Shown in pieces: positions 33,537-42,078 of a stretch of DNA of 46,675 nt. The DNA is from Clostridiales bacterium (lineage in GTDB: Bacteria; Bacillota; Clostridia; Oscillospirales; Oscillospiraceae), in the NCBI GenBank assembly GCA_004553545.1, contig SFLD01000029.1, positions 1 through 46,675 of the forward strand, given 5' to 3'. The notes under the pieces were generated by a model. It ran no database searches, was not told where the DNA came from, and was given only the letters and a program-made list of their open reading frames with translations. The translations under genes were made by a program, and so were the position numbers. The stretch's first letter is position 1. Each line of letters starts with the position of its first letter.

Positions 33537-33793
33537 ATACGCACTCTGCGGTACCACTCTCGTTGCCGTATGAACACGGCCCCTCGACGATGCGATAGCG
33601 GGCATCACCCGTCCGCGCCTACTGGCCCCCAAGGGGGCGTTGGGGCGGCAGCTCCCAGGGGATGATCCCGCGCCCCGCCCCGCCGCCTCGCACCAGACCG
33701 GCGGCTCTCTGCAGGGGTTTTGGACGGAGATCCTGTCCTGTTCCGCGCCTTTTCCCGGCCTGAAGCATCCCTCCGGCCGATATCAAGCCATTT
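33494..33793 (-). promoter_or_regulatory. T-box riboswitch, Ile specifier
   Basis: On the minus strand the T-box sequence AGAGTGGTACCGCA (33560-33547) is followed by a terminator and preceded by a Stem I with an AGAGAG bulge and a GC-rich apical hairpin (about 33670-33710). The specifier region reads GGG-ATC-A with ATC at 33666-33664, an Ile codon, as expected for ileS downstream. Uncharged tRNA-Ile would favour read-through into the zinc-ribbon gene and ileS. The 494-base gap up to the XRE gene is taken up by this leader and its promoter. Confidence 0.92.
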
Positions 33794-33799
33794 TGGCCT

Positions 33800-33828
33800 A
33801 TTCTAGCGCCTTTTCCCCCCTTTGTCAA
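33800..33828 (-). promoter_or_regulatory. Promoter of the ileS T-box transcript
   Basis: A near-consensus minus-strand promoter: TTGACA (33828-33823), exactly 17 bases, TAGAAT (33805-33800). The transcript would start near 33793. Confidence 0.9.
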
Positions 33829-33973
33829 GGCGGGAATGGCCGGGAGGGGGATGGATTTCCCCTTTACAATCCGTAACATTTCTGCTAAGCTATACAATGT
33901 GTATTTTCGGCTGCGGCGTGGGGCTGCGGCTTTGAGGTAAGGCCGCCTGCGGCGGCGAGGAAGGAGAGAGACG

Positions 33974-34657
33974 ATGGCTTCCAGTACGGAATTTTCCGCC
34001 CGGCTCTCCCTGCTCCGGCAGGAGCGGGGCGTCAGCCAGCGGACGGCGGCCAAGGACCTGGGCATCTCCCAGGCATTGCTCAGCCACTATGAAAACGGCG
34101 TCCGGGAACCGGGCCTGGCCTTTGTGGTGCGGGCCTGCGACTACTACCATGTTTCGGCGGACTTCATCCTGGGCAGGACCCTCTCCCGGGACGGGGCTAT
34201 GCTGTCGGAGGAGGACGTGATGAACGCCGCCGACCAGGGGAGCGTCCTGCGGGGCAGCGTCCTGGCCCTGCTGAACGCCAAGCTCCTGGCGGGGGCGGAG
34301 GGCGTGCTCTTCGAGCTTCTGGGCAAGCTCGGCAGCAAGGACGCCATCCACGCCGCAGCGGCGTATCTCGGCACTGCGGTCTACACCCTCTACCGCCGCC
34401 TCTACCGGACGGCGGGGGGCAACGAGGCCTGGTTCAACCTGGAGGCGGAGACCTTCGCGGGCGGCATCGCCCCGGCGGACATGGCATTGAGCGAGGCCAG
34501 GTACGCCCGGGCTCTCCGGCAGCTGCGGGAGGAGAAGGCCGAGTTCCCGGACCTGACGGACACGGGCCTGGCCCAGGCCTTCCCCGGGCGGAACCAGAGC
34601 GTGACCCAGGTCCTCCACGGGGCGGACAGCCGCCTCAGCGGCCTTACGGAGCGATAA
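33974..34657 (+). CDS. XRE-family transcriptional regulator
   Basis: A 227-residue protein with an N-terminal Cro/CI-type helix-turn-helix (about 8-65: LRQERGVSQRTAAKDLGISQALLSHYENG...). A helical C-terminal domain follows that I do not recognise; its sequence includes LSRDGAMLSEEDVMNAADQGSVLRGSVLALLNAKLLAG in two parts. The start follows AAGGAGAGAG. It ends one base before the MBOAT start, so it is cotranscribed with, and may control, the acyltransferase pair, or be a stand-alone regulator with read-through. The upstream TTTACA at 33872 could be a -35, but no good -10 fits at 17 bases. Confidence 0.85.
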   Translation: MASSTEFSARLSLLRQERGVSQRTAAKDLGISQALLSHYENGVREPGLAFVVRACDYYHVSADFILGRTLSRDGAMLSEEDVMNAADQGSVLRGSVLALLNAKLLAGAEGVLFELLGKLGSKDAIHAAAAYLGTAVYTLYRRLYRTAGGNEAWFNLEAETFAGGIAPADMALSEARYARALRQLREEKAEFPDLTDTGLAQAFPGRNQSVTQVLHGADSRLSGLTER

Positions 34658-34658
34658 G

Positions 34659-36080
34659 ATGGCGTTTCAGACCCTGGCCTTTCTGGGCTTTCTGGCGCTG
34701 ACCGTCCTCCTCTGCCATGCCTTGGGCAGGGTGCGGCCCTCCCTGGGCCGGACGGCGCTGCTGCTGGGCTGTCTCTACTTCTGCTGGCAGGCCGGCTGGC
34801 GGGGGATGGCCGTGCTGGCCATGGGCGCCGCCGTCAGCTTCCTCGCGGGGCCCCGGGCGGTCCCCGGCGCCAAGGGCGGCAAGGCCGTCTTCCGGGCCGC
34901 GGCGGGCTATCACATCCTGGCGCTGCTGGGCTTCAAGTACCTGGGCTTTTTCACGGGCGGGGCGGTGAGCGTCCCCTTCGTGCCCCTGGGGCTGAGCTTT
35001 TTCACCTTTCAGCAGCTCTGGTATCTGAAGGAGTGCCGCACCGGCGAGACCGCCCCGGTCCGGAGCCTGCCGGACTACCTTCTCTACAGCTTCTTCTTCC
35101 CCAGCCTCACCTCCGGCCCGATCCTGGAGCCGGGCGGCTTTTTCCCCCAGCTCTCGGGGGAGCGCTTCCTGCGCCCGGAGGGCCGGGACAGCGCCGCCGG
35201 GCTCTACGCCCTGGGGTGCGGCCTCTGCAAGAAGATGCTGCTGGCGGACCCCCTGGGGGTGGTCGTCGCCAACGGCTGGGGGAACATCGAGAACCTCAGC
35301 GCCCCCGCCGCCTGGGCGGTGATTTTGGGTTATACCCTGCAGCTCTACTTCGATTTCTCCGGCTACTGCGACATGGCGGCGGGCTGCGCCCGGCTCCTGG
35401 GCCTGCGGCTGCCGGTGAACTTCGACTCCCCCTACCGCGCCCTCTCCGTCACGGAGTTCTGGAAGCGCTGGCACATCACCCTTACCACATTCCTCCGCCA
35501 GTGCGTGTACTTTCCTCTCGGCGGCAGCCGGAAGGGAGCGGGACGGACGTACCGTAACATCCTGCTGGTCTTCCTCCTCAGCGGCTTCTGGCACGGGGCA
35601 GGGTGGACCTTCCTCCTCTGGGGGGCCCTCCACGGTCTCGCCCAGGTCGTCGAGCGGCTCTGGGGGAAGGGGAGGGACGCTCTGCCCGCCATCCTGCGCT
35701 GGGCGCTGACCTTCGCCTTCGTGAATCTCGCCTGGGTCTTCTTCCGGGCGCCGGATCTGGCCTCCGCCCTGGCGCTACTGCGCCAGGCCGTCACCGGCGG
35801 CCTGGCCCTGCCGAGAGACTGGCTGGTCCAGGGCCTCTATGGCAAGGAGAGTGCGGCTCTCGGCATCCTGCTGCCGGCGCTGAAGCCCTGGCTGAATACC
35901 GCCAAGTTCTGCGCCCTCTTCCTGGCGGGGACGGTGGCCGCCCTGCTGCCGGGGAACACCATCCGCCGGATGGACGCCTTCCGGCCCCGGTGGTGGCGGA
36001 CGGCGCTGCTGAGCCTGGGCACCGCCTGGTCCATCCTGAGCTTCACCGGCGTGGTGAGCTTCATCTACAGCAATTTCTGA
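34659..36080 (+). CDS. MBOAT family O-acyltransferase
   Basis: A 473-residue polytopic membrane protein of the AlgI/DltB type, which moves acyl groups across the membrane onto extracellular polymers. About ten hydrophobic segments are visible. Family signatures are FFPSLTSGPIL (near 145), LQLYFDFSGYCDMA (near 227) and the active-site His in SGFWHGAGWTF (near 308). It is preceded at once by the XRE gene and followed 12 bases later by an SGNH-like partner, the usual two-component arrangement for polysaccharide O-acetylation. The polymer is unknown; teichoic acid D-alanylation is unlikely, because dltA and dltC are not here. Confidence 0.93.
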   Translation: MAFQTLAFLGFLALTVLLCHALGRVRPSLGRTALLLGCLYFCWQAGWRGMAVLAMGAAVSFLAGPRAVPGAKGGKAVFRAAAGYHILALLGFKYLGFFTGGAVSVPFVPLGLSFFTFQQLWYLKECRTGETAPVRSLPDYLLYSFFFPSLTSGPILEPGGFFPQLSGERFLRPEGRDSAAGLYALGCGLCKKMLLADPLGVVVANGWGNIENLSAPAAWAVILGYTLQLYFDFSGYCDMAAGCARLLGLRLPVNFDSPYRALSVTEFWKRWHITLTTFLRQCVYFPLGGSRKGAGRTYRNILLVFLLSGFWHGAGWTFLLWGALHGLAQVVERLWGKGRDALPAILRWALTFAFVNLAWVFFRAPDLASALALLRQAVTGGLALPRDWLVQGLYGKESAALGILLPALKPWLNTAKFCALFLAGTVAALLPGNTIRRMDAFRPRWWRTALLSLGTAWSILSFTGVVSFIYSNF

Positions 36081-36092
36081 GGGGAGGACGCC

Positions 36093-37202
36093 ATGAAAAC
36101 ACCCCTTCATCGCTGGACCTGCGGGTTTCTCGCCGCCCTGCTGCTCCTGCTGACGGCGGCGGCCGCCGCGGTCTTTCTCTCTGACCCCTGCTTCTACTAT
36201 CGCCTGCCCCCGGAGGGGGAGGGCATCTACTTCAGCGAGCGCTGCCAGATGGCGGGGCTCATCCGGAACGTCCCGGCGGACACCGTGGTGATGGGCACCT
36301 CCATGGCCGCGAACTACCGCAAGAGCCACATTGAGGAGGTCTTCGGCGGCACGGGCCTCCGGGTCACCCTCCCGGACGGCTATCTCAGCGAGTTTGACCA
36401 GGCCATGTCGCTCCTCTTCCGGGAGCAGAGCCCGGAGCGGGTTCTCTTCGGCCTGGACCTCAACATCCTGGTCCGGGACGAGAGCGGCCTCACGGCCTCC
36501 ATGCCCGGGTATCTCTACGACGCCAATCCCCTCAACGACCTCCAATACCTTCTCAACAAGGACATGCTCTACTACAGCGTCTACGCCCCCCTGGCCCGGG
36601 GCTGGGGGGAGGGGCAGACCCTGGACGAGGGCTTCACCTGGGATGCGGGCATCTGGTGGAACCACATGACCGCCATGGAGAACTACCACCGCCCGGAGAT
36701 CGCGGCGGAGACGCTGCCCCCGGATGCCTTCCGGGAAAACGTCGCGGCCAACCTCGCCGTGGTCCAGGGCTGGATCGAGGCCCACCCGGAGGTGGACTTC
36801 CGCTTCTTCCTGCCGCCCTACAGCATCCTCTTCTGGGACCGCTACGGCCGCCTGGGGGAGGAGGACGCCTACTTTGACGCCATTGCCCAGGTCTGCGAGA
36901 CCCTGCTGCCCTATGAAAACGTCCGGCTCTACGGCTTCCTGATGGATGAGGAGATCGTGGAGGATCTCGACAACTACTGCGACTATATCCACCACTCCGG
37001 CGACGTCTCGGACACCCTGCTGCGGAAGATCGCGGCGGGGGAGGACGAGCTGACGGCGGAAACCTGGGAGGCGGCCGTCTCCGCCTGGCGGCAGCACGTG
37101 GACGCCATCGACTTTGAGCGCTACTGGACCGATGCCTTCTGGTGGAAGTGGACCATCGACCACGGCGGCGAGGTCAAGTGGAAGCCCGGCAATTCCGGCT
37201 GA
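36093..37202 (+). CDS. SGNH-like (AlgX/DltD-type) partner of MBOAT
   Basis: A 369-residue protein with one N-terminal anchor (about 10-30, FLAALLLLLTAAAAAVFLS) and an extracytoplasmic domain. The hydrolase-type Ser lies in VVMGTSMAANYRKS near residue 68, and a late DYIHHSG segment near residue 293 supplies a plausible Asp/His pair. Proteins of this kind take the acyl group exported by the MBOAT partner and pass it to the polymer. It is read with the MBOAT gene. The family name is inferred from these motifs and the neighbour. Confidence 0.8.
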   Translation: MKTPLHRWTCGFLAALLLLLTAAAAAVFLSDPCFYYRLPPEGEGIYFSERCQMAGLIRNVPADTVVMGTSMAANYRKSHIEEVFGGTGLRVTLPDGYLSEFDQAMSLLFREQSPERVLFGLDLNILVRDESGLTASMPGYLYDANPLNDLQYLLNKDMLYYSVYAPLARGWGEGQTLDEGFTWDAGIWWNHMTAMENYHRPEIAAETLPPDAFRENVAANLAVVQGWIEAHPEVDFRFFLPPYSILFWDRYGRLGEEDAYFDAIAQVCETLLPYENVRLYGFLMDEEIVEDLDNYCDYIHHSGDVSDTLLRKIAAGEDELTAETWEAAVSAWRQHVDAIDFERYWTDAFWWKWTIDHGGEVKWKPGNSG

Positions 37203-37249
37203 TCCCTGTTTCCCCTGTTTCAATCTCTCCCCTTCGGAGGTAACTGTCT

Positions 37250-38941
37250 ATGAGCAAGCAAGCCAACATCCGCAATTTCTCCATCATCGCCCACATCGAC
37301 CACGGCAAGTCCACCCTGGCGGACCGGCTGCTGGAAAAGTGCAACGCCGTCTCCGCCCGGGAGATGGAGTCCCAGCTGCTGGACAACATGGACCTGGAGC
37401 GGGAGCGGGGCATCACCATCAAGGCCCGGGCCGTGAAGCTCAACTATCAGGCCCAGGACGGCCAAATCTATGAGCTGAACCTCATCGACACCCCGGGCCA
37501 CGTGGACTTCAACTACGAGGTCTCCCGGTCCCTGGCCGCCTGCGAGGGGGCGGTGCTGGTGGTGGACGCCACCCAGGGTGTGGAGGCCCAGACCCTGGCC
37601 AACACCTACCTCGCCATGGAGCACGAGCTGGAAATTTTGCCGGTCTTCAACAAGATCGACCTCCCCGCCGCCGATGTCGCCAAGGCCAAGCAGGAGGTGG
37701 AGGATATCATCGGCCTTCCCGCCATGGACGCGCCGGAGATCTCCGCCAAGATGGGCATCAACATCGACGCCGTCCTGGAGGACATCGTGGCCAACGTCCC
37801 CGCCCCCACCGGGGACCCCAACGCCCCCCTGCGGGCCCTGATCTTCGACAGTCAGTATGATAGCTACCGGGGCGTGGTGGTCTACTTCCGGATCAAGGAG
37901 GGCCGGATCCGGACGGGGCAGACCATCCGCCTCATGGCAACCGGCGCCCAGTACCAGATCGTGGAGTGCGGGCATCTTCTGCCCCTGGGCCTCGAGCCCT
38001 GCCGGGAGCTGGAGGCCGGGGAAGTCGGCTACTTCACCGCCTCCATCAAGACCGTGGCGGACACCCGGGTGGGCGACACCATCACGGACGCCGCCACTCC
38101 CGCCGCCGAGCCCCTGCCGGGCTACCGGCCGGTGCAGTCCATGGTCTACTGCGGCATCTACACCGAGGACGGCTCCAAGTACCCCGACCTCCGGGACGCT
38201 CTCGAGAAGCTGCGGCTCAACGACGCCTCTTTGAGCTTTGAGCCGGAATCTTCCGTTGCCCTGGGCTTTGGCTTCCGCTGCGGCTTTTTGGGGATGCTCC
38301 ACATGGAGGTCATCCAGGAGCGGCTGGAGCGGGAGTTCGACCTGGACCTCGTCACCACCCTCCCCTCCGTCATCTACCATGTCTACAAGACCAACGGTGA
38401 GATGGTCCGGGTGGACAACCCCCACAACTACCCCGACCCCGCCGTCATCGAGCACGCGGAGGAGCCCTATGTGAAGGTCTCCATCATCGCGCCCAACGAG
38501 TACGTGGGCAATATCATGCCCATGTGCCAGAACCGCCGGGGCGAGTTCAAGGACATGCAGTATCTGGACACCCACCTGGTGGAGCTCCACTACCAGATGC
38601 CGCTCAACGAGATCATCTACGACTTCTTGTGGACCTCCTCTTGAACGGCGACCAGGTGGACGCCCTCAGCTTCATCGCCCACCGGGAGAAGGCCTATCCC
38701 CGGGCCCGCAGGCTCTGCGAGAAGCTGAAGGAGAACATCCCCCGCCAGCTCTTCGAGATCCCCATCCAGGCCGCCATCGGCGGCAAGGTCATCGCCCGGG
38801 AGACGGTGAAGCGACGTCACCCGGAAGAAGAAGCTCCTGGAAAAGCAGAAGGAGGGCAAGAAGAAGATGCGCTCCCTCGGCACCGTCCAGGTGCCCACCG
38901 AGGCCTTCCTGGCCGTCCTCAAGCTGGACGAGGATTCGTAA
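37250..38941 (+). pseudogene. lepA: Elongation factor 4 (LepA), disrupted by two deletions
   Basis: LepA is a ribosome-associated GTPase. The start follows CGGAGG. Residues 1-460 are normal: P-loop AHIDHGKSTLAD (about 15), RERGITIKA, DTPGHVDF and NKID. At 38628 the coding sequence jumps from IIYDF to VDLLLNGDQVDAL, skipping about 27 conserved residues (around 82 bases), which shifts frame and gives a stop at 38642-38644. A second jump at about 38812, from ARETVK to DVTRKKKLLEKQKEG, skips about 13 residues (around 38 bases) and restores the original frame up to the stop at 38939. The two losses together equal 120 bases. As read, only a 464-residue protein is made. An assembly or consensus error is possible. 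Confidence 0.88.
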
Positions 38942-38947
38942 ATTGCC

Positions 38948-38977
38948 GGAAAGCCGCCCTGGGGCGGCTTTCCTTTG
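38948..38977 (+). terminator. Hairpin between lepA and mnmE
   Basis: A perfect 11-base stem GGAAAGCCGCC / GGCGGCTTTCC with loop CTGG, followed by only TTTG. It is probably a partial terminator, since mnmE starts 18 bases later. Confidence 0.6.
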
Positions 38978-38994
38978 CAGGAAAGGAGCTGCCT

Positions 38995-40371
38995 ATGGAT
39001 ACCATTGCCGCCGTCGCCACCGGGGCGGGGGTCTCCGCCATCGGGGTGCTGCGCGTCTCCGGTCCCGCCGCCATCGCCGCGGCGGAGGCGGTGTTCCGCC
39101 CCCGGGACGGCCGTCCCCTCTCCGCCCACGCCCCCCGGGTCCTGGTCCGGGGCGCGCTCCTGGGGCCGGAGGGCGAGACCGTGGACGACTGTCTGGCGGT
39201 CTTCTTCCCGGCCCCCCACAGCTACACCGGGGAGGACAGTGCGGAGTTCCACTGCCACGGCTCCCCCATCGTGCTGCGGCTGGGGCTCCAGGCCCTCTTC
39301 GCCCAGGGGGCGCGGCAGGCGGGGCCGGGGGAGTTCACCCGCCAGGCCTTCCTGAACGGGAAGCTGGACCTCACCGAGGCGGAGGCCGTCATGGACCTCA
39401 TCGACGCCGAGAGCGCCGCCGCCGCGAAGAACGCCCTCTCCCAGCTGGGGGGCAGCCTCCGCCGGATGGCGGAGGGGGTCCGGGATGTCCTGGTGGACAT
39501 CGCCAGCCGCTTCTACGCCGTGGTGGACTACCCGGACGAGGACATTGAGGACATCCACCCAAGGGAGATCGAGACCGCCCTGCGGACGGCGGACGGGACC
39601 CTGACAAAGCTTCTTGCCAGCTTCCAGCGGGGGCAGGTGCTGCGCGCCGGCGTGCCTGCGGCCATCCTGGGCCGTCCCAACGCCGGGAAGAGCTCCCTTC
39701 TGAACGCCCTCCTGGGCTACGACCGGGCCATCGTCACGGACATCCCCGGCACCACCCGGGATACCGTGGAGGAGAAATGCTGCCTTGGCGGCGTCCTCCT
39801 CCGGCTCATCGACACCGCCGGGCTCCGGGAGACGGAGGACGCCGTGGAGCGCCTGGGTACGGAGCGCAGCCGCCGGGCGGCGGAGGATGCCGGGCTGGTC
39901 CTGGCCCTCGTCGACGGTTCCCGGCCTTTCACGCCGGAGGATGCGGCCATTTTGCGCCTGGCGGCGGGGAAGGAGCGCTGGCTGCTTCTCCTGACGAAGG
40001 CGGACCTGCCCCAAAAGGCCGTCCTGCCGGAGCTCGCATCCCTGCCGGGAACGGCTCCCGCCGCCGTGCTCTCCGTCTCCGCCCGGACCGGGGAGGGCAT
40101 CCCGGCCCTGGAGGCGGCAGTGGCCGCCCTCTTCCCCCAGGGGGAGGCCGAGACCGGAAGCCTTCTCACGAATCCCCGGCAGGCGGACGCCGTGGGCCGG
40201 GCCCTGGACGCCGTCCGCCGGGCGGAGGAGTCCCTTTCCCTGGGCATGACCCCGGATGTCATCCTGACAGACGCCGAGGAGGCCCTCTCCGCCCTGGGAG
40301 AGCTCACCGGCGCCACCGCGAGGGAGGAGATCGTGAGCGCCATCTTTTCCCGCTTCTGCGTGGGGAAGTGA
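38995..40371 (+). CDS. mnmE: tRNA modification GTPase MnmE
   Basis: A 458-residue GTPase that, with MnmG, modifies U34 of certain tRNAs. The start at 38995 is behind GAAAGGAG; the longer frame upstream is lepA debris. The N-terminal domain begins MDTIAAVATGAGVSAIGVLRVSG. The inserted G domain has GRPNAGKSSLLNALL (about 223-237), GTTRDTVEE, DTAGLRETED and TKAD. The C-terminal helical domain ends in the conserved FCVGK with its Cys. mnmG is not adjacent in this window. Confidence 0.97.
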   Translation: MDTIAAVATGAGVSAIGVLRVSGPAAIAAAEAVFRPRDGRPLSAHAPRVLVRGALLGPEGETVDDCLAVFFPAPHSYTGEDSAEFHCHGSPIVLRLGLQALFAQGARQAGPGEFTRQAFLNGKLDLTEAEAVMDLIDAESAAAAKNALSQLGGSLRRMAEGVRDVLVDIASRFYAVVDYPDEDIEDIHPREIETALRTADGTLTKLLASFQRGQVLRAGVPAAILGRPNAGKSSLLNALLGYDRAIVTDIPGTTRDTVEEKCCLGGVLLRLIDTAGLRETEDAVERLGTERSRRAAEDAGLVLALVDGSRPFTPEDAAILRLAAGKERWLLLLTKADLPQKAVLPELASLPGTAPAAVLSVSARTGEGIPALEAAVAALFPQGEAETGSLLTNPRQADAVGRALDAVRRAEESLSLGMTPDVILTDAEEALSALGELTGATAREEIVSAIFSRFCVGK

Positions 40372-40374
40372 ACC

Positions 40375-40413
40375 GGAAACCGTCCGGCGGCCGCAGGCCG
40401 CCGGACGGTTTCC
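40375..40413 (+). terminator. mnmE terminator-like hairpin
   Basis: A perfect 18-base stem GGAAACCGTCCGGCGGCC / GGCCGCCGGACGGTTTCC with loop GCA, three bases after the mnmE stop. The T-rich tail is weak (TGATTTGG), so efficiency is uncertain. Confidence 0.75.
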
Positions 40414-40443
40414 TGATTTGGTTTGAAATCCCGCAAAATATGG

Positions 40444-40472
40444 TTTACAAAACCATGTCCCCGTGTTATAAT
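40444..40472 (+). promoter_or_regulatory. Promoter of the DUF1836-degV genes
   Basis: TTTACA (40444-40449), exactly 17 bases, TATAAT (40467-40472). The start codon is 58 bases downstream, behind AGGAGG. Confidence 0.88.
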
Positions 40473-40530
40473 CACCGGGAACGGGCTCCTTGGAAACGAT
40501 TTGCCCGAATTCTGGAAGAGGAGGTCCCCC

Positions 40531-41109
40531 ATGGACATGGAGAACACCGACGAGCTCACCGCCCTGCGGGAAAAGCTCCGCTCCCAGCGGCCGGTAGCCT
40601 GGGATCAGCTGCCGGACTTCCCCCTCTACATGGACCAGGTCCTCTCCTACATGGAGCGGCAGGTCTTCCGCTTTGAGGAGGGGGACGGTCTCACCGCCGC
40701 CATGGTGAACAACTACACGAAAAGCGGCCTGGTCCCCCGGGCCGAGGGCAAGAAGTACACCCGGGAGCACCTGGCCTACCTCACCGTCATCTGCATCCTG
40801 AAGCGGGTGATGTCCTCCCGGGAGATGGACCTGACCCTCAGCGCCCAGCTGGCCGACCGGGGGGATGTCTCCGACGGGTACGAGGCCTTCCGGTCCAGCC
40901 TGGACAAGGCCCTGGGCCAGATCTCGGAGCTCATGGACCAGTACGACAACGGCACCGTGGCGGACGCCGCGGTCCACTTCGCCCTGCTGAGCTACGCCGC
41001 CGGCGTCGCCAGCAGCCATTACCTGAGGCTCCTGCAGCAGCTCCGGGACGGCGGGGAGCCTGCCGCGGAGAGCAAAACACGGGCCAAGCCCAAGAAGGAG
41101 GCCGACTGA
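40531..41109 (+). CDS. DUF1836 domain protein
   Basis: A 192-residue protein of the DUF1836 family, common in Firmicutes and thought to carry a MerR-like winged helix-turn-helix. The visible core is MDQVLSYMERQV...LTAAMVNNYTKSGLVPRAEGKKYTREHLAYLTVICILKRV (about 30-95), where NNYTKSGLVP looks like the recognition wing. The start at 40531 has AGGAGG; a longer frame has none. Its stop overlaps the degV start by one base (TGATG). It is probably a DNA-binding regulator; target unknown. Confidence 0.85.
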   Translation: MDMENTDELTALREKLRSQRPVAWDQLPDFPLYMDQVLSYMERQVFRFEEGDGLTAAMVNNYTKSGLVPRAEGKKYTREHLAYLTVICILKRVMSSREMDLTLSAQLADRGDVSDGYEAFRSSLDKALGQISELMDQYDNGTVADAAVHFALLSYAAGVASSHYLRLLQQLRDGGEPAAESKTRAKPKKEAD

Positions 41110-41981
41110 TGCGGGATTATGTCATCCTGACGGACAGCTGCTGCGACCTGACGGCAGAGGAGATCACCGAGCTGGGACTCACCGTCCTGCCCCTGACCTA
41201 TACCCTGGACGGGGTCAACCACAAAAACGACGTCTTCCACCCGGAGATGACCAACCAGGAGTTTTTCCAGAAGATCCGGGAGGGGGCGGACTGCTCCACC
41301 TCCGCCGTCAGCGTGGGCGAGTTCCACGACGCCATGCGGCCCATTCTGGAGAGCGGGAAGGACATCCTCTGCGTCAGCTTCTCCTCCGCCCTCTCCACCA
41401 CCTATCAGTCCGCCTGCATCGCGGCGGAGGATCTGCGGCCGGAGTTCCCGGAGGCCAGGATCATTGTCATCGACTCCCTCTCCGCCTCCCGGGGCCAGGG
41501 GATGCTCCTCTGGTACACCGCCCAGGAGAAAAAGAAGGGCAAGACCCTCGAGGAGCTGGCGGACTACGTCCGGGAGACCCTGCCCCACCAGTGCCACTGG
41601 TTCACGGTGGACGACCTGAACCACCTGAAACGGGGCGGCCGGGTCAGCGCCGCCACGGCCCTCTTCGGCACCATGCTCTCCATCAAGCCCGTGATGTACA
41701 CCAGCCCCGAGGGCAAGCTCATCCCCATGGGCAAGGCCCGGGGCATGAAGGCCGCCCTCACGGAGCTGGTCAACACCATGGATAAGCTGGCCATCCGCCC
41801 CATCCGGGAGCCTGTCTTCATCTGCCACGCGGACTGCCCCGACAGTGTGGACTACGTCAAGGGCCTCCTCTATGAGCGCTTCGGCATCACGGATGTCCGG
41901 GCGGACTACATCGGGCCGGTCATCGGCTCCCACACCGGCTGCGGCACCCTGGGCCTCTTCTTCATGGGCACGGAGCGCTGA
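41109..41981 (+). CDS. DegV family fatty acid-binding protein
   Basis: A 290-residue DegV protein; members bind fatty acids and act as FakB subunits, presenting fatty acid to the kinase FakA for phosphorylation. Seen here are LTDSCCDLTAEE (about 6-17), the loop CSTSAVSVGEF and the SFSSALSTTYQSA segment near residues 91-103, and the C-terminal GPVIGSHTGCGTLGLFFMG with the conserved His. It is translationally coupled to the DUF1836 gene and ends at a hairpin terminator. No fakA is present in the window, so the fatty acid role comes from family knowledge. Confidence 0.93.
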   Translation: MRDYVILTDSCCDLTAEEITELGLTVLPLTYTLDGVNHKNDVFHPEMTNQEFFQKIREGADCSTSAVSVGEFHDAMRPILESGKDILCVSFSSALSTTYQSACIAAEDLRPEFPEARIIVIDSLSASRGQGMLLWYTAQEKKKGKTLEELADYVRETLPHQCHWFTVDDLNHLKRGGRVSAATALFGTMLSIKPVMYTSPEGKLIPMGKARGMKAALTELVNTMDKLAIRPIREPVFICHADCPDSVDYVKGLLYERFGITDVRADYIGPVIGSHTGCGTLGLFFMGTER

Positions 41982-42001
41982 CATCCCCATATCCCCGCTG
42001 C

Positions 42002-42039
42002 GCTGGGCCGGCACTCCGTGCCGACCCGGCGTTTTTATT
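42002..42039 (+). terminator. degV terminator
   Basis: An imperfect 13-base stem GCTGGGCCGGCAC / GTGCCGACCCGGC with loop TCC, followed by GTTTTTATT. Confidence 0.85.
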
Positions 42040-42078
42040 CCGAGACCGTGCCGCTGCGGCGGCGGAAGGGAGCTTGCC

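Noticed and set aside
33872..33905. A promoter for the XRE gene at TTTACA
   Set aside because: At 17 bases only TAAGCT is available as a -10, and the better TATACAAT is too far away. I could not support a promoter.
38621..38645. Programmed ribosomal frameshift in lepA
   Set aside because: Conserved residues are missing at the junction, not merely out of frame, and no slippery heptamer is visible, so deletion fits better.
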